This document shows positions 21,380 to 31,482 of a stretch of 64,000 bases of DNA, in pieces. The notes beneath the pieces are model-generated. The model had not been told where the DNA came from, made no database searches, and saw only the letters and a list, made by a program, of their open reading frames with translations. This stretch comes from Harmonia axyridis. Its lineage: Eukaryota; Arthropoda; Insecta; Coleoptera; Coccinellidae. Position numbers and translations under genes: made by a program. The stretch is taken from contig NC_059507.1 in assembly GCF_914767665.1 (NCBI RefSeq), forward strand, positions 18,416,718 to 18,480,717, written 5' to 3'. Each line of letters opens with the position of its first letter. Positions within the stretch are counted from its first letter, which is position 1.

Positions 21380-21900
21380 ATCCCATCAAGAAGATCTGGC
21401 ATACAGGCAACGTTGCAGATGATAGATATCAGTTAAAAAAGATCAACAATTGAGCATTGTATCTACATAAAATCAAAAAATAACTTGCTAACTGTTGTTG
21501 CATTGTACGTGGATGACTTTTTCGTTTTAACTAATGTTAATTCTGAATGAATATAATATCTGATAGAAAATTCAAATGATAATTTTATCATAAAGAATTT
21601 ATGGAAAGCTAAAAAATGTTTAGGGCTGAATATCACTCCTTTGAAAACTTAATTGAAATTTGATTCAACAAAAGATAATGATGAACCATATAAGAAATTA
21701 ATAGATTTATTAACATCTTTAGCAGTATTAACTAGTCCTGATATAGCATACTCTGTTAATTTCTTGAGTCAATTTAATAATTATCTCATTGTTGAACACT
21801 GGAAAAGTGCAAAACTCATTTCAAGATACAAAGATCATTGTTCAATTTTTACATCAGTCAAAAGGAACTGAGTATTTGAAATCGGTACAAAAGATGTGTT
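21380..21900 (+). pseudogene. Copia RT fragment
   Basis: Shows VALYVDDFFVLTN (the RT active site, near 21490-21530), then KCLGLNI, and after a stop a frame with PYKKLIDLLTSLAVLTSPDIAYSVNFLSQF, the conserved block downstream of Copia RT. No LTR or other domains adjoin it. It lies between the duplicated Gypsy-1 segments. Confidence 0.8.
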
Positions 21901-22654
21901 GAGTATTTGAAATGACTGCCTCGGTACTAAAATTGTATCGGCCAATACTATTGACCCATATTAGTGGGTTCGAATAACTACACTGACTTGATTTTTTTCA
22001 AATGATAACTTTGGATCTGAATCAATTAATAATTTAATTTTTACCAAAATCAAAAGCAATGAATAAATCAGTAGGATAGCATTTTCAAACTGGCCATAGA
22101 GCAACTATTCCTATAACGATTGAAAACTAGTGAAATAGGTATCTACATGTTTATACAAGTTTAATCATTCATTCATGAAATGGAAAGTTTTGATGAATAG
22201 TTACTTTTTAAAGTATTTTATACCTATATTGAATTGCTGGAAAATTGATACCAATTTCAAAAGTAACTGCCATGTTGAAATTCTTCATATACTGAATGAT
22301 CCTTTAAATTTAATTTTGAATAGTATTTCAACTGATTTTTTATATGTATATCCTAGTATAGCTTTAATAAACAAACTAAAAAGAGACAGAATGAATAGAC
22401 TTGCCTTTCAAATACCCATGGCTTATGTTACCTCATAACTGGTGGAACCTTTATGAGAAATCAGGTAAAAAGTTTGAGTCTCTAATTTCCAAGGTTTATT
22501 AATACATGTTCCAGTTAAGCGGCAAATAATATAATAGATAATATATAGTTGAAATTATTCGTATGGAAGATTTCACAACGACTTGACTTATTCATTATAA
22601 ATTCAACAGCACTGCACTCAAATTCTTCAAAAACGGATGGGTCATTTATATTTT
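21901..22654. other. No gene seen
   Basis: AT-rich. An 87-residue frame at 22175-22438 has no recognisable domain, and its composition is like that of surrounding noncoding DNA. Confidence 0.4.
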
Positions 22655-23430
22655 TGCACTCTCCTGTCGTAAAAGTGTATATTTCAGATATTCAAAAAAC
22701 ACATGGAAATTTTTGAATGTCATCTGTCATCTCTTTTTCCAGTAATAAAGCCAATTGTGAATTATCTATAAGGAGTTTTTCTATCTGTTTAATACATGAT
22801 CAGATGAAGCTTCTGTTCTCTTTTGTAGTTCCATCTTCTGTCGCAATAGATTCAAATTCTCACGAAAGAGAATGTAGTTTTATAGTTTGTGGAATATAAA
22901 CGAAAAATTCCTGAAATAAAGTAACATTCATCCAATTGAATCAATAATTATACAAACCCTTCAAACGAACCTGAACTGAAAATGCATTCGATGATATCAA
23001 TATTCATTTCCAAATTTTGACAAATATCTATCGAATTTTTGATTCGCCGAAGACTTTGCATTTTATCTGTCGGCATTTATTTAAATATTGAATAACAATT
23101 TTGGAAACTGCAAACTTTTTCAAGAACTTTCATATATCGAAATGGAATATTTATTATTAACATGACACTGACAGTCAAATTGTCCACAGATACCACAGAA
23201 ATATGGGACTTGAAATGTCAAAATGATCCGAAACACCCCGTACAAAGATTAAGGACCGTATACTCGAAAACCGCGAGGAGAATCGAAGGTTTGGGATTTT
23301 TCCCGGGATCTCCAGACGATTTTGAGGGGGGTCTTATTCTTGTCATTTTTGCTCTAGATGGTCCCGTTTGGGCTGTGATTTTACGTTTAAAGTTTGACGT
23401 AAATGTGCAAGCGGTTTTATATATACTTAG
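22655..23430. repeat. Direct repeat copy B of the Gypsy-1 5' region
   Basis: Matches copy A (18467-19236). On its right it joins the truncated 5' LTR at 23431, and on its left it stops inside the gag codons for RQKSAK, so copy B holds only leader and early gag. It has the extra 18 bases missing in copy A. Confidence 0.85.
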
Positions 23431-23586
23431 ATTTGTCTAACAAGATTACACGGCAAGCATGGCGTTACTAGCGGCCATTATTCTTGTACATCTGTAACTG
23501 TCATGTGCATAGACTGGATACTCATAGAATAGCATGTGACATATCAATGCTGCCAACATACTATTTTACATATTTGATATAATACA
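23431..23586 (-). repeat. Gypsy-1 5' LTR, truncated
   Basis: 156 bases matching the first two thirds of the 3' LTR (14921-15076). The remaining 75 bases and the primer-binding site are replaced by copy B. The outer edge is flanked by TTCAG at 23587-23591. Confidence 0.85.
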
Positions 23587-24364
23587 TTCAGAATCAGAAT
23601 AAATATTCAAAGATGTATGTAACATATTATTAAAACTGTCCCGATTGATGGCAGGAAATGGTGAAATATTTCTATTTTCTATAAAATACTTGATTGATTT
23701 TTCGATCTGGCTACGTAGCTGCTAATTTGACGTATAAGAGCCTCAACATCCTATGCCTATTCTTCATGATCTCAAACCAGTAATAACATTGCTAAAAATC
23801 AGAAAATGTAATGAAAATTTTGTTGGTTAATCTCATTTTAATCAATTTTGCCTTCAATGGAATGAAGATATTTAGGATGCGAAATCATTTTCTTCAGAAC
23901 CCGTCATATATCAATTCCGACTTTGAAAGTAAATGGAGGAATAGATTTGATTGCGAAATATTCATCTTTTTTTACATAAACCGTAGATTTGTGCCAAACA
24001 TCATAGTCGAAATCATTAAAAGCATCAGTCACACAACGAACTAAAACTACGTAAAAATGCATTTCCCCTATGGACCACACTGGTCTATGCGAATTATTGG
24101 AAAGTAATTAAGAAGTGACAGATGCAGCCAATGAGTGTAACCAAAAACGCTCTCAAAGTGGAAAGGGGAATACGAGGGGAAATATTCAGCCAATAAGATC
24201 AATCAAATCGGGACATTCTTGTTTCCAAGACGATCTGCTAAATACCGGGGTTTATTTGAGAGTATTGATAGCAATATTTTCATAAATTCCAAAGGAATTT
24301 CTGAAAACTTAGACAAACTTGTATAATTGAAATATTCAGGCTTTCAGTGACTTTGGATATACTA

Positions 24365-25256
24365 TACCAGTGCACTTGACCTAGAAGCTTCTGGATGCAT
24401 TGAACTCTGATGGCGATAAAAGCTTTCCATTTTCCCGCATCAGCGTTTATCCATGATAAGACAACTTTCGAGTCGGACCAGGCGTAAATCTTTGTATTGT
24501 TGTGCTCCAGAGCCGTAATGCAGCGCTTGATGAGTTTTGCCAAGAGGAGAGCTGCACAGAGTTCTAACTGAGGGATTGTTTTCGTGTTCCTTAACGGTGC
24601 AACTTTTGTTTTTGATGTGAGCAGTCGTACTTGTATTTTTCCACTGTTGTCCATGGTTTTGGTGTATACTGCTGCGCCATATGCCTTTAGGGATGCATCT
24701 GAGAATCCGTGTAATTCCAGATGTTGAGAGCGGTTTAGATGAATCCAACGTTGCACTTGAATTTCTTCTAGTTTTGGAAGCTCGATTTTGAAGTTCTTCC
24801 AAGCGTTTCTTATTTGCTCTGGTGGTGATTCGTCCCATGAGGTGTTGTTTTTCCATATTTCTTGCATTATCATTTCCTTTTGGTTAGTCGACATTCGGAG
24901 CTCTGAATTATTTCATAGTGTATATTATCTTCTCTGGGTGTCCATGATATACCGAGTGTTCTCGTTGGGCCACTCTTGTCGTCCAACAAGAGGTTTGCTG
25001 GGTTTTTCAGTTTTTTATTGAATTTCCATTTCCTGATATTGAATCCTACTTTTTTCAGTAAATTTATTATTTCACTTTGAATGTGACGAGCTTCTTCTTC
25101 AGTGTCGGCTCCACTTAGCAGGTCATCTACATAGAAGTCTCTCAAAATAATTTCGGCTGCAAGGGGTTGATTTTTTGTTCATCTATAGCCAGTTGTCTCA
25201 TTGTTCTTGCTAAAAACGCTGCTGGTGCCGTACCAGAATTTGACCAATTTATATTG
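24365..25256 (-). pseudogene. BEL/Pao pol: RT end and RNase H (5' half of the split element)
   Basis: Frame 25145-24870 begins with the RT active site RDFYVDDLLSGADTEEEA and continues through GFNIRKWKFN to LGISW. Frame 24894-24280 carries the Pao RNase H: LHGFSDASLKAYGAAVY, IPQLELCAALLLAKL, then YAWSDSKVVLSWI, ending at QVHW at the insertion point. Upstream of 25145 the RT finger region is degenerate to about 25256, where a LINE begins. With 8361-11907 it forms one interrupted BEL/Pao copy. Confidence 0.88.
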
Positions 25257-25264
25257 GCTTCATT

Positions 25265-27089
25265 CAGCTGTACGTTCACCGTCCACTTTGGTCAAATATA
25301 AAAATGCAAAACTACAGCACAATTTACTAATAAAGGAGACTAAAATTAATTATTATAGTTCAAAAATTGACAAATCTGATAATAAGAATAAAACTCTGTG
25401 GAATATTGTTAATGAGTATACATGTAGGAAAACGAGGGCACATCAGCCAGTTAGTATCATTTTAGATGGGGTGAAATACGATAGTCCTTCGGTGCTTGTT
25501 AACATATTTGCTAGTCACTTCACCTCAATGGCTGAATCTAAATTGAAGACTTGTTATGGCGACAATTTGTCCATTTCTTGTACCACAGCATCTTTGGTTG
25601 ATAATACTTTTTACTTTTATCCGGTAACTAAGTTAGAGGTTCTTGATGCAATTAAGAATCTAAAAAACAAAAATTGTGTAGGTTTACATTCCATCTCAAT
25701 TAAAATAGTGAAAAGCATCTCCGAAACCATAAGCGAGCACTTTGCCCATGTCGTTAACCTTTCAATATCAACAGGTAAATTTGCTAATACTCTCAAGGAG
25801 TCCATAGTAATCCCGATACACAACGGCGGCAACCTGGATGAGATCACCAACTATCGTCCCATTTCGATCATAAGTATTTTGTCGAAAGTTTTCGAAAGAA
25901 TCGTATTCACAAGAATGTTTAAATTTTTAAATAAATACAAAATACTAAATCCAGCTCAGCACGGCTTCAATAGAGGACGGTCAACTCAAACGGCTGCACT
26001 TGATTTCATTGAGTCCGTGTATGGGTGTTTGGATCGCAATTTACATGTTGCTGGATTGTTTTTTGATTTGTCTTGTGCCTTCGACACGCTTTCTTTTGAA
26101 TTCATTTTAAATAAATGTTACAGCTTGGGATTCAGGGGAATATTTCTTGATTGGTTACGTAGCTATCTCCATCAGAGAACTATGCGTGTTAAGGTTGGTT
26201 CCACTTATTCGACTAAATTTAATATCGATTGTGGGGTTCCTCAGGGGTCCGTGCTGGAACCACTATTGTTCTTGTTGATCATAAACGACTTGCCCATTCA
26301 CTTGGCTCTATTTTAGCTGGTTCTCTTTGCCGATGACACCTCTGTTGTGGTCTCAGCAGAGACTGCTGAGGAGCTTCGTTACGCGTGCGAGGCGATTATA
26401 CCCAGTTCGTTACCTGGTGCCGGTCGAATAGAGTGATAGTGAATGTTAATAAAACAGTTTGTATTCACTTCGGTATCAAAAATAATCCTGTTGACACTTT
26501 GGAAATTTATCATTCGAACTTCTTAATAAAATCTGCTGTAAGCAGTATATTCTTGGGTATATATATTGATAGGAACCTTAGCTGGTCAACGCATATTGAT
26601 GAGCTCTGTAAAAAACTCAATAGCTCATTTTTTGCCATCAGTAGAGTAAGGGATATGCTACCACTCAGCTCATTGATTCAGGTCTATTGTAGCACTGTTT
26701 ATAGTTTACTTTTCTACAACATCTTACTCTGGGGTAACTGTTCCGACATCAATAGAGCTTTCATCGCTCAGAAACGCATCATTCGTCGAATTTTCAACTT
26801 ATGTTCTCGTACATCCTGTAGGTCAACTTTTAAAGCAAATAATATTTTATCTCTGCCATGTATCTACATATTTAAATGTTTGCTGTATGCCAAAGAAAAT
26901 GGAAATAGGTGGACCAGATTGTCTAATAACCATGAATATGGAACTAGGAACCAAGATATTTTACTTGTGCCTAAACACAGAACTCAAAAGTTTGAAAAAT
27001 CCCCAATGTATCAGTGCATAAAAATGTATAATTCTCTTCCTAAATTTCTGAAATCTCTTAACTTCTTAGCATTTAAGAGCAAGGTGTGA
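25265..27089 (+). pseudogene. LINE-B reverse transcriptase
   Basis: Frame 25265-26316 has NYRPISIISILSKVFERIV, AQHGFNRGRSTQTAAL, FFDLSCAFDTLS (normally DFSKAFD) and GVPQGSVLEPLLFLL. A stop (TAG at 26314-26316) precedes LFADDTSVVV, the active site; a frameshift near 26395 follows, and frame 26385-27089 carries the thumb and C-terminal part (NVNKTVCIHFG, FLGIYIDRNLSWSTHI). It would copy LINE RNA at a nicked target. It is inactive because of the stop and the shift. Confidence 0.9.
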
Positions 27090-27190
27090 ATTACATTGTT
27101 ATCTAAGTGTTATTACTCTGTACAGGAATTTCACCAGGATTGTCCCCATATAGTTGATGTAAATTAAAATGTATATATATATATATATAT
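25265..27190 (+). mobile_element. LINE-B: 5'-truncated Jockey-group retrotransposon
   Basis: The RT begins mid-protein (SPSTLVKYKNAKLQ) where BEL sequence ends, so this is a 5'-truncated copy inserted into BEL. It ends with a TA repeat at about 27168-27190, similar to the simple-repeat tails some LINEs carry. Confidence 0.8.
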
Positions 27191-27527
27191 AGTCAATAGA
27201 ATTTTCTTTATTTGGAAGTGTCAGGTTTTTAATGAAGTTATTTATTTAATATAAAAAAATTGTAAATTGACGAGAAATTGAAGGTGAGATACATTTATTT
27301 TAATTAACTTATTTTGTGAAGTAAATTATTGTGTATACTATTTTAAATGTTTGTGTTTTTTTACAGGTTCAATTTCAATTCATATTTTATATTGTAAACT
27401 ATCAAATGAATCATTTTTACTGAAGAAGGAGAGTCTCTCCGAAACGTATAATTATATATTTTTTTATATTAAATAAATAACTTCATTAAAAACCTGACAC
27501 TTCCAAATAAAGAAAATTCGATTGACT
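27191..27527. mobile_element. Small inverted-repeat unit with hammerhead-like motif (Penelope-type)
   Basis: The 69-base arms AGTCAATAGAATTTTC... and ...GAAAATTCGATTGACT pair almost perfectly (one mismatch in the first 60 bases). The 200-base centre contains CTGAAGAAGG and TCTCTCCGAAACGTA. There is no coding capacity. Penelope-like elements are known to carry hammerhead motifs in their terminal repeats and to form inverted copies, so this is probably a piece of such a terminus. It sits directly after the LINE-B TA tail. Confidence 0.65.
27420..27449 (+). ncRNA. Hammerhead-ribozyme-like motif, canonical core
   Basis: Core CTGAAGA, then stem II GGAGA/TCTCC with a three-base loop, then GAAA, a two-base stem III AC/GT and a cleavage-type trinucleotide GTA. 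Stem I is weak (TTA/TAA). Minimal stem III is typical of the Penelope hammerheads, which are thought to act as dimers. Confidence 0.65.
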
Positions 27528-27557
27528 ATTGAAAAGCAGGTAAATAACATAATCAAA

Positions 27558-27558
<1 letters not shown>

Positions 27559-27593
<35 letters not shown>

Positions 27594-27609
27594 TTATATA
27601 TATATATAT
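27559..27609. repeat. (TA)n microsatellite
   Basis: TA alternation with one interruption (ACTTA near 27590), directly abutting the large palindrome. Confidence 0.9.
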
Positions 27610-28650
27610 CGGGTGTCCCAAGGTGAGTGGCCTATTAGATTATTATGGAAACTATTGATGGTAAAGATTTCAAATTTTGTGGATAGATATTTGGCCAGTT
27701 GAGGTACATTTTTAAAATAATTTCACATTTCCAGTGTTGCCGGATGTACGACAATTTGGCAACAACTTTGTTATTTTGAATGGGACATCCGGTATTTCTA
27801 TTTTTTTTATGATACTCCATAAAATATTAAATCTATTCACTCTTACTTTTCCATCCCTATCTTCAACGGTTTTTGAGTTATTAATTATTTTTCGAAATTT
27901 TAGATCAAATTGGCGTATTACGAAAATGACTCTAGTTCGCTCAATATTTGAGATTTAGGTCAGAAATTTTGCAAGTCGTTAGATATTGATCTGATCTGTG
28001 TCACTGCTTTTGAATTATGGTTGTCAATAATACAGGACGGACCAAAAAAAATCATCATTTGCCAAGTTACAAAATTGTAAAAAAGTTTATTTTTTCAAAT
28101 TAGACACCTAGTATATTTTTCAATTTTTGGAATCAGTACAACACATTCTACAATTTTTCTATTCACTTACACAGACTTTTTTACTATTTTGTAACTTGGC
28201 AAATGATGATTTTTTTTGGTCCGTCCTGTATTATTGACAACCATAATTCAAAAGCAGTGACACAGATCAGATCAATATCTAACGACATGCAAAATTTCTG
28301 ACTTAAATCTCAAATATTGAGCGAACTAGAGTCATTTTCGTAATACGCCAATTTCATCTAAAATTTCGAAAAATAATTAATAACTCAAAAACCGTTGAAG
28401 ATAGGGATGGAAAAGTAAGAGTGAATAGATTTAATATTTTATGGAGTATCATAAAAAAAATAGAAATACCGGATGTCCCATTCAAAATAACAAAGTTGTT
28501 GCCAAATTGTCGTACATCCGGCAACACTGGAAATGTGAAATTATTTTAAAAATGTACCTCAACTGGCCAAATATCTATCCACAAAATTTGAAATCTTTAC
28601 CATCAATAGTTTCCATAATAATCTAATAGGCCACTCACCTTGGGACACCC
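27610..28650. mobile_element. 1041-bp foldback element with 477-bp arms
   Basis: The arm 27610-28086 is the reverse complement of 28174-28650 with only about four mismatches and no gaps, leaving an 87-base loop. The ends are CGGGTGTCCCAAGG and CCTTGGGACACCCG, inserted in TA-repeat DNA. No protein is encoded; the identical 61-residue frames in the two arms are a trivial result of the symmetry. CCTATTAG near the end links it to the MITE termini at 12599 and 19637. Confidence 0.9.
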
Positions 28651-28746
28651 GATATATACTTACTAGCTCCTGAGTACAACCTTGGTCGCTGTGGTGACCC
28701 GGTTGTCTTGGATCCATCCCGCTTGTCGGTGAATTAAAAAAAATAA

Positions 28747-28777
<31 letters not shown>

Positions 28778-28879
28778 TAGAAAAACAGTTTGTGCCAAGG
28801 CTGCTCAGAGGGATGTAAGGAACTTCCTCACCAGTCTAGTATTGGCGAGGATTACTTCTTTTTGAGCTGTGCTCAAAAA
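28651..28879. other. Short repeat remnants, no gene seen
   Basis: Contains a possible 3' LINE tail (28672-28745, ending in an A-rich stretch and then a TA run at 28755-28779) and a perfect 10-bp hairpin CTTTTTGAGC/GCTCAAAAAG at 28857-28879 directly before the Penelope inverted repeat. Confidence 0.4.
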
Positions 28880-28908
28880 GAATAGACGATAGACTGTTGA
28901 TCTTTTCT

Positions 28909-28988
<80 letters not shown>

Positions 28989-29018
28989 AGAAAAGATCAA
29001 CAGTCTATCGTCTATTCA
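28880..29018. repeat. Inverted repeat with (TA)n loop at the end of PLE-1
   Basis: GAATAGACGATAGACTG at 28880 and its complement CAGTCTATCGTCTATTC ending at 29018 form 35-base arms around about 70 bases of pure TA (28914-28984). It would fold into a long hairpin. Confidence 0.92.
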
Positions 29019-29020
29019 TC

Positions 29021-29054
29021 TATATTTCGAACCAATATGCGGTTCTTCTTCAGG
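29021..29054 (-). ncRNA. Hammerhead-ribozyme-like motif of PLE-1, canonical core
   Basis: On the minus strand: stem I CATC/GATG, core CTGAAGA, stem II GAACC/GGTTC, then GAAA, minimal stem III AT/AT and cleavage-type ATA. Compared with the other copies here, stem III changed from AC/GT to AT/AT while still pairing, which supports a real fold. Confidence 0.7.
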
Positions 29055-29315
29055 ATGCTAAAAATCACACAAATTACAAAGTTGGAAAGTTGTAAAAACA
29101 GCAATCTATGCTTACATCTGACAGGAACAGAATTATTTAAGATGATAAGTGCAGCTATAAAAGGTCTTCTACTCATAAAATTCAATAAAAATCACAATAA
29201 ATGTAGAAATCCCAGAAACGTTGCCGTAATGCATATGTCAATTTTACAGGTTAACATTCATAGAACAGGGGAACACAGAGAAAACAACAATTCACAAAGT
29301 GACATAAAGTCATGT

Positions 29316-31142
29316 TTATCTAGATGGCCTACGATCTAAGGATAACAAATAACTATATACAACACTTAAATTCTTCAAGTCAGTCTTCTTATTTATATTA
29401 TTTTCATTTTCATTTATAAAACACATTTCAAGGAAACTTCTTTTATTATAGTCAGAATTGGTACATAATATTTCAACTTCATCAAACTTAAAATGGTGGT
29501 CTAGAGAGGACGAATGGCTAGCTAATGCACATCTATCAGGTCGTAATCTGGCGTCACTCTTATGTATTGAGATACGTCTTTTTAAACATTGTGATGTCTG
29601 TCCAACATACACAGACTCACAGTTCTCACATGGAATGCGATAAACCACGTCAGATCTAGACATGGTGTGGATCCTATCTTTAGTTTGGCTGAAAAGAACG
29701 CCTACTACTAAAGGATTGTACTTCGCAATTTTTATGTTCTCAATTTCTTTTAGAATTTTGGTCAATTTACCTGTTAATGGTGGAATGAGGGGCAGGCTTA
29801 CATATTTGTCATGTGTGGCAGGTTCGACTAATGTCGATGTTCTTATTTGTGGGGCCTCGTCGATTTGGTCAGAAGTTAGAGAATGCAGACATCTGTTCAA
29901 AAACATCCTAGGGTAACCATTGTTCTCAAAGATCTTTTCTTCACTGTTATGAAGAAAGTCTGGATGGCAGATTTTCTTAATTCTACGAAACATACCTTTA
30001 ATTAAGTTAGTTTTCATAGCCCAAGAATGGTTGGAACTATAATGTATATAACGACCTGAAGAGGTCGGTTTTTGGTACCAATCCAATTTTACAATGTTAC
30101 CTGCACATCTGATAGCTTTGGTGTCAAGGAATGGGACACCATTTTCAGTTTCTTCTTCTGCACTAAACTTAATGTGGTGGTCGTAGTTATTGAAAACTGC
30201 CAAAGTCGTAGCAGTCCTGTCTTCGGGAATAGCAAGGAGAAGGTCATCAACATATTGATAGGTAATCGGCACCTGGAAGGGTTGTAGAGGAATGCAATAT
30301 TTCAAAAGCACTGACATGACTATATTAGCCAAAATGGGACTGATTTTACTCCCCATTGCACAGCCAAAGATTTGTGAAATGAAGGAACCCTTGAAAACAA
30401 AATAGCTGGACTCAAATAAAAACTTTATGATTATTAGAAAAAGTGATATACCTATGGTTGTGACCTGACTTACTCTGGACCATTCCTGCTGGATAATTTG
30501 TATAACTAGCTCTAGTGAAATATTCGTGAATAAACTGACAGCATCTAAGGAAATGAGTTTATACCCTTGGGGTAATATAAAGTTATTAATTTTGGAAGCA
30601 AATTGGAAAGAGTCAGCTATGGTATAATCATGGAAATCTGAGAATGCTTCTGTGAGAATCTGTGTCATAAATTGACTGAGTTCAACTGACGCTGAGCCAA
30701 TTGTGGAGACGATGGGCCTCAATGGGATGTCTGCTTTGTGTACTTTAGGAAGTCCATATATTCTTGGTGGAATCGCTTTATAGGTGGTTAATTTTCTGGC
30801 CATGGAAGCATCAATAAAACCTTTGTCTTTCAGTTGTTTGACAATTTTGTTGTTTTTATACTGAAATTCATTGGTAGGGTCTCTCCTCAATTGTTTGTAA
30901 ACTGACGAGTCTTGTAGAAGCTGGTTCATTTTCTGTTCATACTGTTCTGTGGAAAGTATTACTGTGATGTTACCTTTGTCAGCAGGAGTGATAACCAAGT
31001 CATCATGTGTCTTGACAAATCTTCTAGCATTGGTCAAAAGGTAGTGCTCAAAGTTATGTGTCATCTTTGAATTGTGCACGAAGTTGGTAATAGCATTAGT
31101 GCATTTAGCTCTCAAGATATTCTGCCTGGTGATAGGAGCCAA
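29316..31142 (-). CDS. PLE-1 reverse transcriptase with GIY-YIG endonuclease
   Basis: A 608-residue frame. The RT has ITPADKGNITVIL near the N-terminus, PPRIYGLPKVHK, PLRPIVS, LISLDAVSLFTNI (first Asp), GCAMGSKISPILANIVM and the active site YQYVDDLLLAI, then EENGVPFLDT. The C-terminal GIY-YIG nuclease (about residues 505-590) shows VVYRIPCENCESVYVGQTSQCLKRRISIHKSD and the catalytic-type FLEMCFI. The combination is specific to Penelope-like elements. The frame is intact in this stretch; only the N-terminus is in another frame (31105-31482). Confidence 0.93.
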   Translation of the reverse strand: MAPITRQNILRAKCTNAITNFVHNSKMTHNFEHYLLTNARRFVKTHDDLVITPADKGNITVILSTEQYEQKMNQLLQDSSVYKQLRRDPTNEFQYKNNKIVKQLKDKGFIDASMARKLTTYKAIPPRIYGLPKVHKADIPLRPIVSTIGSASVELSQFMTQILTEAFSDFHDYTIADSFQFASKINNFILPQGYKLISLDAVSLFTNISLELVIQIIQQEWSRVSQVTTIGISLFLIIIKFLFESSYFVFKGSFISQIFGCAMGSKISPILANIVMSVLLKYCIPLQPFQVPITYQYVDDLLLAIPEDRTATTLAVFNNYDHHIKFSAEEETENGVPFLDTKAIRCAGNIVKLDWYQKPTSSGRYIHYSSNHSWAMKTNLIKGMFRRIKKICHPDFLHNSEEKIFENNGYPRMFLNRCLHSLTSDQIDEAPQIRTSTLVEPATHDKYVSLPLIPPLTGKLTKILKEIENIKIAKYNPLVVGVLFSQTKDRIHTMSRSDVVYRIPCENCESVYVGQTSQCLKRRISIHKSDARLRPDRCALASHSSSLDHHFKFDEVEILCTNSDYNKRSFLEMCFINENENNINKKTDLKNLSVVYSYLLSLDRRPSR

Positions 31143-31482
31143 GTTGATTATGTTCTTTATGGCTGGCTGGTTGCTGACTTTTAGGTTTTGACTTTACACC
31201 TAGCACTGTTGCTATTGAAAATGCTGCACAGTATATGATGAGGCGTAATGATTCGAGATCATGGTAATCAGATAGATCAGAAGATACTTTGGTATAATCT
31301 CCTTGTTGGTCATGACCAGAAGATGAGATAGTTTCTTGGATGTCCTCAATCTTGGTAGAATCGGTCGTCTCAATGGATCTGTGCCCGTCCCGCATACTGT
31401 CATGTCCAGCACCGGCTCCAGACACGCCCTGACGAACCTCAGGCAGCGGCTCTATATTCCTATTCCTTAAATTCACCATCAT
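31105..31482 (-). CDS. PLE-1 N-terminal frame
   Basis: 125 residues immediately upstream of and overlapping the RT frame by 38 bases in another frame. It is rich in Ser, Glu and Asp, with one hydrophobic patch (IIYCAAFSIATVLGV). Penelope proteins have a poorly conserved N-terminal domain, so this is probably that domain, displaced by a frameshift near 31120; an independent small protein cannot be excluded. Confidence 0.55.
   Translation of the reverse strand: MMVNLRNRNIEPLPEVRQGVSGAGAGHDSMRDGHRSIETTDSTKIEDIQETISSSGHDQQGDYTKVSSDLSDYHDLESLRLIIYCAAFSIATVLGVKSKPKSQQPASHKEHNQLGSYHQAEYLES

Larger units (their letters stand above)
14846..23586 (-). mobile_element. Gypsy-1 LTR retrotransposon with TTCAG target duplication, rearranged
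   Basis: The element is bounded by TTCAG at 14841-14845 and 23587-23591. On the minus strand it starts TGTATT (23586) and ends at the LTR edge at 14846. A polypurine tract AAAAGGGGAGA directly precedes the 3' LTR. Its pol is long and nearly intact, but its 5' half is rearranged: the gag region is present twice (18467-19236 and 22655-23430) with mariner and Copia debris between, and the 5' LTR lacks its last about 75 bases. Confidence 0.88.
11908..24364. mobile_element. TIR DNA element (19-bp perfect TIRs, TA duplication) carrying nested insertions
   Basis: The left end starts TAGTATATCCAAAGTCACT; the right end is its exact reverse complement. Both are flanked by TA (11906-11907, 24365-24366). 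Removing the block and one TA rejoins the BEL pol frame as HWYYVKSTDNPADL, so the insertion point is exact. Without the nested Harbinger and Gypsy elements the unit is about 2.1 kb (11908-13050, 14632-14845, 23587-24364). Subterminal similarity includes TACGTCAAATTAGCAGCTACG near 12485 and its reverse complement near 23720. No transposase was recognised, so it is non-autonomous or too decayed. A TA target fits Tc1/mariner-like or related families. Confidence 0.82.
28880..31482 (-). mobile_element. Penelope-like element PLE-1
   Basis: On the minus strand: an N-terminal frame, a long RT plus GIY-YIG frame, about 260 bases of 3' noncoding DNA with a hammerhead-like motif, and a terminal inverted repeat (28880-29018) with a TA-repeat loop. 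The order RT then GIY-YIG endonuclease is diagnostic for Penelope-like elements. The 5' boundary was not determined. Confidence 0.9.

Noticed and set aside
27635..28626. Two identical 61-residue proteins in opposite orientation
   Set aside because: They are the same palindrome arm read twice; no domain, and codon use like noncoding DNA.
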